Assembly (NCBI GenBank): GCA_937868025.1
Contig: CALMLJ010000025.1
Location: forward strand, 1 to 19,931
Length of the DNA: 19,931 nucleotides
Direction of reading: 5' to 3'
DNA from: an uncultured Acidimicrobiaceae bacterium
GTDB lineage: Bacteria; Actinomycetota; Acidimicrobiia; Acidimicrobiales; Microtrichaceae
Part shown: one piece after another, positions 15,487 to 19,931 of the stretch
How positions within the stretch are numbered: position 1 is the first letter of the stretch
How the letters are laid out: each line of letters opens with the position of its first letter
Made by a program: the position numbers and the translations under genes
The notes under the pieces: generated by a model
What the model saw: the letters and a program-made list of their open reading frames with translations, nothing else
Databases searched by the model: none
Told to the model about the DNA's origin: nothing

Positions 15487-15507
15487 GGGGTGGGAGTCGG
15501 GTCGGCG

Positions 15508-15921
15508 TCAGTCGGCGCGGAGCTCGCGGGCGGCGGCGGCGAGGACGCCGTTGACGAACCGGCCGGAGTCGTCGGTCGAGTAGCTGTTGGCGAGCTCGAC
15601 CGCCTCGTTGAGCACCACCGCGGTCGGGACCTCGGGCTCGTGGCCCAGCTCGTACATACCGACGCGGAGAATGGCCCGGTCGAGTGCCGGCATCCGCTCG
15701 ATCGTCCAGCCCTTGGCGAAGCGGCTGAGCAGCCCGTCGATCTGGCCCTGATGGCGACCCACGCCGATGACGAGGACACCGGTGTACGGCTCGGGATCGA
15801 TGACCTGTTCGTCGAGGATGTCGGCGTGGCTCAGGCTGCGCTGCTCCGCCTCGTAGCAGAGCTGCACGGCACGCTCACGTGCCTCGTGCCGACCGACCTC
15901 GGCCGACGAGATGTCGGTCAT
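15508..15921 (-). CDS. nusB: Transcription antitermination factor NusB
   Basis: NusB, with NusE (ribosomal protein S10), binds boxA RNA and supports rRNA antitermination. The 137-residue, largely helical product has the family's length. It shows the N-terminal RHEARERAVQLCYEAE segment with the RNA-contacting basic residues, ERMPALDRAILRVGMYEL in the middle, and the signature AVVLNEAVELANSYSTDDSGRFVNGVLA near the C-terminus. The ATG overlaps the efp stop codon by four bases (ATGA), so translation is probably coupled to efp. It is the last gene of the aro-pepQ-efp-nusB run and is followed by a long hairpin before pyrR. Confidence 0.97.
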   Translation of the reverse strand: MTDISSAEVGRHEARERAVQLCYEAEQRSLSHADILDEQVIDPEPYTGVLVIGVGRHQGQIDGLLSRFAKGWTIERMPALDRAILRVGMYELGHEPEVPTAVVLNEAVELANSYSTDDSGRFVNGVLAAAARELRAD

Positions 15922-16487
15922 CCGTTGGCGCGGGTGATGTACTCGCCCGTGCGGGTGTCGACCCGGATGATGTCATCGGGGCCGACGAACAGCGGAACCT
16001 GGACGACGAGGCCGGTGATGAGCGTGGCCGGCTTGCGGGCACCCGACACCCGGTCGCCCTGCACACCCGGCTCGGTCTCACGGATCGGCAGGTCGACGGC
16101 CGCGGGCAGCTCCACGCCGATGATCTCGTCACCGAACATCTGCACCGCGGCGGTCATGTTCTCGAGCAGGTAGTTCTTCGAGTCGCCGAGCGAGGCCGGC
16201 GGCACCGACAGTTGCTCGTAGCTCGTGGTGTCCATGAACACGTAGTCGGCACCGTCGTTGTAGAGGAACTGCATGTCCTTCTTCTCGATGAAGGCGCGCT
16301 CCATCTTCTCGCCGGCCCGGAACGTGCGGTCGACGACGGCACCGTTGCGGACGTTCTTGAGCGTCGTGCGGACGAACGCGCCGCCCTTGCCGGGCTTGAC
16401 GTGCTGGAACTCGACGATCTGGACGAGACCCTCGGGCAGGTCGAGGGTGATGCCGTTCTTGAAGTCGGCGGTGGAGATCTGGGCCAT
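15918..16487 (-). CDS. efp: Elongation factor P
   Basis: EF-P binds between the ribosomal P and E sites and relieves stalling at proline runs. The 189-residue protein has the three expected beta-barrel domains: KOW-like domain I (about 1-65), OB domain II (about 66-128) and OB domain III ending with GDRVSGARKPATLITGLVV and VDTRTGEYITRA. The tip residue is Lys34 in VKPGKGGAF, so the Arg34 (rhamnosylated) type is ruled out. No epmA-type modification gene is in the window. AGGAA lies five bases before the ATG at 16487. It follows the M24 peptidase gene after 52 bases and overlaps nusB. Confidence 0.98.
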   Translation of the reverse strand: MAQISTADFKNGITLDLPEGLVQIVEFQHVKPGKGGAFVRTTLKNVRNGAVVDRTFRAGEKMERAFIEKKDMQFLYNDGADYVFMDTTSYEQLSVPPASLGDSKNYLLENMTAAVQMFGDEIIGVELPAAVDLPIRETEPGVQGDRVSGARKPATLITGLVVQVPLFVGPDDIIRVDTRTGEYITRANG

Positions 16488-16539
16488 GGGAGTTCCTGTC
16501 GCTGTACGTGCTCGGGCGGGTTCGGGTTCGCGGCGAGGA

Positions 16540-17643
16540 TCAGGCCACGAGAAGGGTCTTCGGTGACGCCGTGAGCACCGTGCACCCGGTCTCGGTCACC
16601 ACAACGGTGTCCTCGATCCGGACGCCGCCGTGGGGAGCGATGTAGACGCCGGGCTCCACGGTCACGACAAAACCGGGTTCGAGCGTAGCATCCGACACCG
16701 CGGACACCCGCGGTGCCTCGTGGATGTCGAGGCCGACGCCGTGGCCGGTGCCATGGGTGAACCGCTCGGCCCAGCCGTACTCGTCGATCACCGCACGGCA
16801 GGCCTGGTCGACCTCGCGGCTCGTCGCTCCGGCCCGGACGGTCTCGACGCCCGCCCGCTGAGCCGCGGCGACGCTCTCGACCATTCGCGCCTGCGTCTCG
16901 GTGAGCTCACCGATGGCGACGGTGCGGGTCATGTCGGAGCAGTACCCGTCGACGATCGCCCCGAAGTCGAGGACCACGAGGTCGCCGTCCACGATCGTCC
17001 GGTCCGTCGGGCGGGCGTGGGGCAGGGCGCCGTTGGGGCCCGAGGCGACGATCGTCTCGAAGGAGTTGCCCGAGGCGCCGAGCGACCGGATCGCGGTGTC
17101 GAGGGCGAGGCCGAACTCCCGCTCGGTGGGCCGTTCGAGCAGCATCGGACGCACCTGGGCCAGCGCGGCGTCGGCGATGTGGGCGGCTCGGGTCATCCGG
17201 TCGATCTCCCCGGCGTCCTTGCGGATGCGGAGCTGCTCGACGAGCCCGGAGGTGGCCACGAGGTCGTGACCGACGAGCAGATCGGCGTATCGACGTTGCG
17301 CCGACCACACGATCGACTCGGCCTCGAGGCCGACGCGGCCGGCACCGGTCAGCGCCGACGCCACGATCTTGTCCTGTTCGGTGCCGGACACCTCGACCGT
17401 CACCGGCGCCCCGGCCGCGGCGACCTGGGCAGGGGCCTGTTCGCCGTACCGGCCGTCGGTCACGAGCACCGCCGCGTCGGGCGTCACGACGACGAGACCG
17501 GCGGAACCGGTGAACCCGGTCAGGTACCGGACGTTGGTGAGGTTGGTGACGATCAGCGCGTCGACGCCGCCGCCGTCGAAGGTGCCACGCAAACGGCCCA
17601 GCCGGCCGGCGACGTCCATGGGAACGAGGTCGAACGATGACAT
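16540..17643 (-). CDS. pepQ: M24 family Xaa-Pro aminopeptidase/dipeptidase
   Basis: A cytosolic metallopeptidase that removes residues next to proline. The 367-residue product has an N-terminal creatinase-like domain (about 10-135, with NVRYLTGFTGSAG) and a pita-bread catalytic domain. All five metal ligands are visible: Asp226 (VLDFGA), Asp237 (SDMTRT), His301 (HGTGHGVGL), Glu330 (TVEPGVY) and Glu344 (RIEDTV), as is the supporting His209. The symbol follows the gene placed beside efp in actinobacteria; prolidase and aminopeptidase P activity cannot be separated from sequence alone. The ATG at 17643 lies one base after the aroQ stop and has GGAG seven bases ahead. The pairing with efp is widespread and may reflect a shared proline-related role. 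Confidence 0.94.
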   Translation of the reverse strand: MSSFDLVPMDVAGRLGRLRGTFDGGGVDALIVTNLTNVRYLTGFTGSAGLVVVTPDAAVLVTDGRYGEQAPAQVAAAGAPVTVEVSGTEQDKIVASALTGAGRVGLEAESIVWSAQRRYADLLVGHDLVATSGLVEQLRIRKDAGEIDRMTRAAHIADAALAQVRPMLLERPTEREFGLALDTAIRSLGASGNSFETIVASGPNGALPHARPTDRTIVDGDLVVLDFGAIVDGYCSDMTRTVAIGELTETQARMVESVAAAQRAGVETVRAGATSREVDQACRAVIDEYGWAERFTHGTGHGVGLDIHEAPRVSAVSDATLEPGFVVTVEPGVYIAPHGGVRIEDTVVVTETGCTVLTASPKTLLVA

Positions 17644-17644
17644 G

Positions 17645-18088
17645 TCAGGACTCCGATCCGATCAGTCCGACGATCGCCTCGACGGCGAGTCGATAGCCCG
17701 CTCCTCCGAACCCGGCGATCGTTCCGCTGGCCACCGGCGCCACGACCGACAGGTGCCGGAACGACTCACGAGCGGCGGGGTTGGACAGGTGCAGCTCGAC
17801 GATCGGTCCGTCGTAGGCGGCGAGCGCGTCGTGCAGCGCCCACGAGTAGTGGGTGAACGCGCCGGGGTTGATGACGATGCCGGCCATGTTCGAACGGGCG
17901 CCGTGGACGGCATCCACGATCTCGCCCTCGTGGTTGTGCTGGGAGTGGTGGAGCTCGAATCCGTGGGCCTCGGCCGTCGTCCGGGCGAGTGTGACGTGGT
18001 CGTCGAGGGTCGCTGTGCCGTAGATCGTCGGTTCGCGGGTGCCGAGGAGATTCAGGTTCGGGCCGGACAACAGCAGGAGCGAGGGCAT
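17645..18088 (-). CDS. aroQ: 3-dehydroquinate dehydratase, type II
   Basis: Converts 3-dehydroquinate to 3-dehydroshikimate, step three of the chorismate pathway. The 147-residue length is that of the small dodecameric type II enzyme. It begins LLLLSGPNLNLLGTREP, with the catalytic Tyr23 in TIYG. INPGAFTHYSWAL carries the substrate-contacting Asn/Thr/Tyr, and VELHLSN with ARESFRHLS gives the conserved His and Arg residues. The end SGTIAGFGGAGYRLAV is family-typical. The ATG at 18088 is preceded by no strong ribosome binding site. A 79-base gap with a perfect hairpin separates it from aroB. pepQ follows one base after its stop. Confidence 0.96.
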   Translation of the reverse strand: MPSLLLLSGPNLNLLGTREPTIYGTATLDDHVTLARTTAEAHGFELHHSQHNHEGEIVDAVHGARSNMAGIVINPGAFTHYSWALHDALAAYDGPIVELHLSNPAARESFRHLSVVAPVASGTIAGFGGAGYRLAVEAIVGLIGSES

Positions 18089-18121
18089 GGCGTCAGCCTA
18101 CGGGCCGGAACTGGTGCCACA

Positions 18122-18141
18122 GCGCGACGAAATCGTCGCGC
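18122..18141. other. Perfect hairpin between aroB and aroQ
   Basis: GCGCGACG, loop AAAT, CGTCGCGC: eight uninterrupted pairs with a 4-base loop, in the only sizeable gap inside the aro run. There is no T tract, so it may be an RNA-processing or stability element rather than a terminator. Confidence 0.5.
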
Positions 18142-18167
18142 CGGCGCACCACTTCCCGTCGCGGACC

Positions 18168-19169
18168 TCAGCGGACCGCGGCGAGGGCGTCGCGCAGGAG
18201 GTCGTCGGAGATCCCCGTGACCGGCTCGACGCCGTTCGGACCGTCGAGGACGAACGTGACCTCCCGCGTCGCCTTCTTGTCGCGGGCGAACAAGCCGATC
18301 AGCTCGTCATCGGACAGGCCGTCGGGCACGGTCGAGCGCAGCTCGTAGGCGCCGATGACCCGGCGGTGCTCGGCGACCGCGGCCGCGTCGATGCGGCCGA
18401 GCCGGTACGCGACCTCGGCCGCGTACAGCAGACCGATGGCGACCGCCTCGCCGTGGCGGAGGGCATGATCGCTGGCGGTCTCGATCGCGTGGGCCAGCGT
18501 GTGCCCGTAGTTGAGGATGGCTCGCCGGCCCCCTTCACGCTCGTCGGACGCAACCACGTCGGCCTTGATGCGAACACACGCCGCGACCCGTTCGTCGAGC
18601 TCGAGAGCGTCGAGGTCGCCGCCGCCCAGCCAGTGGTACTTGGCCAGCTCGCCGAGACCGCACCGCCACTCGTCGGGCGGCAACGTGGCGAGCACCTCGG
18701 TGTCGCACAGCACCGCCGACGGCTGCCAATAGGCGCCGACGAGGTTCTTCCCCTCGGGCAGGTTGACCCCGGTCTTGCCCCCGACGGCGGCGTCGATCTG
18801 CGCCAGCAGCGTCGTGGCCACGTGCACCACGGGAATGCCGCGGTGATACACCGAGGCGACGAACCCGGCGATGTCGGTGACGATGCCGCCGCCGACACCG
18901 ACCACGGCGTCGGCGCGGGTCAGCTCCCACCGGGCGAACTGCCGGCACAGGTCCTCGACCGTCGCCAGGGTCTTGTTGGTCTCGCCGCCGCGGATCTCGA
19001 ACACCTCGTGGGGCCGGCCCGGATCGACGGGGATGTCGAGCCCCTCCTCCGTCACGATCGCGACTCGACGAACCGCGGGATCGAGCACAGCGGCGAGCTC
19101 GTGACGCACCCCGGGGCCGACGAGGACCGGGTACGACCGCTCGCCGAGGTCGACGTCGACTCGGATCAT
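18168..19169 (-). CDS. aroB: 3-dehydroquinate synthase
   Basis: Cyclises DAHP to 3-dehydroquinate with NAD and a divalent metal, step two of the chorismate pathway. The 333-residue product has the NAD-binding GGETNKTL (61-68) and GVGGGIVTDIAGFVAS (91-106) segments and the TTLLAQIDAAVGGKTGVN block (119-136). Metal ligands are Glu174 (GLGELAKY), the histidines of NYGHTLAHAIE (223, 227) and His239 (RHGEAVAIG). Length is slightly under the common 350-370, with a compact N-terminus. The ATG at 19169 overlaps the aroK stop by four bases. Three consecutive chorismate enzymes (AroK, AroB, AroQ) here point to a single transcript. Confidence 0.97.
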   Translation of the reverse strand: MIRVDVDLGERSYPVLVGPGVRHELAAVLDPAVRRVAIVTEEGLDIPVDPGRPHEVFEIRGGETNKTLATVEDLCRQFARWELTRADAVVGVGGGIVTDIAGFVASVYHRGIPVVHVATTLLAQIDAAVGGKTGVNLPEGKNLVGAYWQPSAVLCDTEVLATLPPDEWRCGLGELAKYHWLGGGDLDALELDERVAACVRIKADVVASDEREGGRRAILNYGHTLAHAIETASDHALRHGEAVAIGLLYAAEVAYRLGRIDAAAVAEHRRVIGAYELRSTVPDGLSDDELIGLFARDKKATREVTFVLDGPNGVEPVTGISDDLLRDALAAVR

Positions 19170-19732
19170 CGGGGGGACTCCTGGGATTCGGTGTCGGGCC
19201 AGCGTTCGGCGATGGCGGCCAGCACCACGCCGGACGTGCCCGTCAGGTCGAAGAAACCCACCTCGACGGCGAGGTCGGCGACCTCACGATAGAGGTGGTC
19301 GCGTCGCTGCCGGAGCGCCGCAAGGTTCGCCTCGAGGTCGCCCTCGAGCAGGGGACGCCGGTTGGAGCTGTTGCGGAGGCGTTCGACGAGGACTGCGTCG
19401 GTCGTGTGCAGCAGTACCACGCGGGCCCGGCGGGCGAGCAGGTCGCGGTTGGTGTGCGACTCGACGATGCCGCCACCGGTGGCAATGACGGTCGGGTCGG
19501 GCCGTTCGAGCGCGGCGCGGAGCGCATCGGTCTCCATCTGCCGAAACCGCGCTTCACCGTCGGTCGCGAAGATCTCGGGGATCGGCCGGCCGGCCGCTTC
19601 GACGACCGCAGCGTCGATGTCGACGACGTCGACGCCGAGCATCTGTGCGATTCGCCGGGAGATCGCCGACTTGCCGACACCGGCCATGCCGATGAACGCC
19701 AGGTGCAGCGGAGGTGGACTGCTCGGGGTCAC
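19166..19732 (-). CDS. aroK: Shikimate kinase
   Basis: Phosphorylates shikimate at O3 with ATP. The 188-residue protein has a P-loop GMAGVGKS (15-22), the shikimate-binding Asp in DVVDID (35-40), GRPIPEIFATDGEARFRQME (48-67) with Arg64, the Walker B-like ATGGG (84-88), and the lid segment NRRPLL (124-129). Start is the GTG at 19732; a short Pro/Ser-rich lead precedes the first strand, and no better ATG lies upstream of the P-loop. The ribosome binding site is weak. It is the first complete gene of the minus-strand aro run; the region upstream (19733-19883) holds its probable promoter, which I cannot pinpoint. Confidence 0.95.
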   Translation of the reverse strand: MTPSSPPPLHLAFIGMAGVGKSAISRRIAQMLGVDVVDIDAAVVEAAGRPIPEIFATDGEARFRQMETDALRAALERPDPTVIATGGGIVESHTNRDLLARRARVVLLHTTDAVLVERLRNSSNRRPLLEGDLEANLAALRQRRDHLYREVADLAVEVGFFDLTGTSGVVLAAIAERWPDTESQESPR

Positions 19733-19746
19733 CGCCCGAGGTTACC

Positions 19747-19770
19747 GGTCCGGGTTTCGGCGGCCGGACC
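19747..19770. other. Inverted repeat upstream of aroK
   Basis: GGTCCGG and CCGGACC form a 7-bp inverted repeat with a 10-base spacer, 15 bases before the aroK start. It could be a weak terminator of the upstream gene or an aroK leader structure. In DNA this GC-rich such a repeat can arise by chance. Confidence 0.3.
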
Positions 19771-19787
19771 CGTTGCCGAGCTGCTGG

Positions 19788-19810
19788 TTGCAGCGTGCCG
19801 CTTGCAGCGT
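19788..19810. repeat. Direct repeat TTGCAGCGT x2 upstream of aroK
   Basis: Two identical 9-base copies (19788-19796 and 19802-19810) lie 14 bases apart in the 151-base gap before aroK. The spacing is close to one and a third helical turns. They may be a regulator site or a chance duplication. Nothing else is recognisable in 19811-19883. Confidence 0.3.
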
Positions 19811-19883
19811 CTAGTGGGCGCGCTCGGCACGCATCGAGGCGAGGGCCACCAGCGAGAACGTCGGTGTCAACGGCGTCCGACGA

Positions 19884-19931
19884 TCAGCCGTTGGCGCGGT
19901 GGCTCCGGATGTTCTCGACCATGAGGAGCAC
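19884..19931 (-). CDS. C-terminal end of an unidentified upstream gene
   Basis: The last 15 codons of a gene that begins beyond the right edge, reading VLLMVENIRSHRANG then TGA. The support is compositional: every one of the 15 codons ends in G or C, as in the neighbouring real genes, and the frame closes at a stop 151 bases before aroK. The sequence is too short to identify. In related actinobacteria chorismate synthase (aroC) often sits here, but these residues do not look like its usual C-terminus. Confidence 0.5.
   Translation of the reverse strand: MLLMVENIRSHRANG

Overview
The window looks like chromosomal DNA of a high-GC actinobacterium. Coding positions are strongly G/C-ending. The minus-strand gene order aroK-aroB-aroQ-pepQ-efp-nusB followed by pyrR-pyrB-pyrC is a known actinobacterial arrangement. 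The LCP, MMPL and DUF2127-like genes fit the same phylum. Acidimicrobiia (Ilumatobacter-like) is my best guess, but this is inference from style and gene order, not from a database match. I see no phage, IS element, CRISPR array, rRNA or tRNA.

Layout, read in the main (minus-strand) direction of transcription. (1) 19931-15508: the end of an unidentified gene, then shikimate kinase, 3-dehydroquinate synthase and type II dehydroquinase (chorismate pathway), an M24 aminopeptidase, elongation factor P and NusB. The genes are mostly overlapping or a few bases apart; a long hairpin follows nusB. (2) 15418-12560: a leader with a PyrR-binding motif, then pyrR-pyrB-pyrC, tightly coupled, ending at a 56-nt palindrome. 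(3) 12362-9957: an MMPL/RND transporter. (4) 6491-9938, on the plus strand: four close-packed envelope genes (lipoprotein, LCP protein, beta-propeller-like lipoprotein, DUF2127-like membrane protein), convergent with the MMPL gene. (5) 6308-1: carA with its own PyrR-binding leader, a delta-9-type fatty-acid desaturase, a terminator-like hairpin, carB, and the 5' part of pyrD, cut by the window edge.

Functionally, the pyrimidine genes (carA, carB, pyrB, pyrC, pyrD) supply the first four steps of UMP synthesis. PyrR is the UMP/PRPP-sensing RNA-binding regulator. Two near-identical leader architectures, a -10-like box, about 17 nt, a PyrR-binding stem-loop, then the ribosome binding site, lie in front of pyrR and carA. 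They suggest that the two separated halves of the pathway are still co-regulated, probably at translation as reported for mycobacteria. The usual pyrRBC-carAB-pyrD run has been opened by an envelope module (MMPL plus the four-gene plus-strand operon) and again by a desaturase between carA and carB. carB sits behind an intrinsic-terminator-like hairpin, suggesting separate control. No intergenic stretch exceeds 300 bases.
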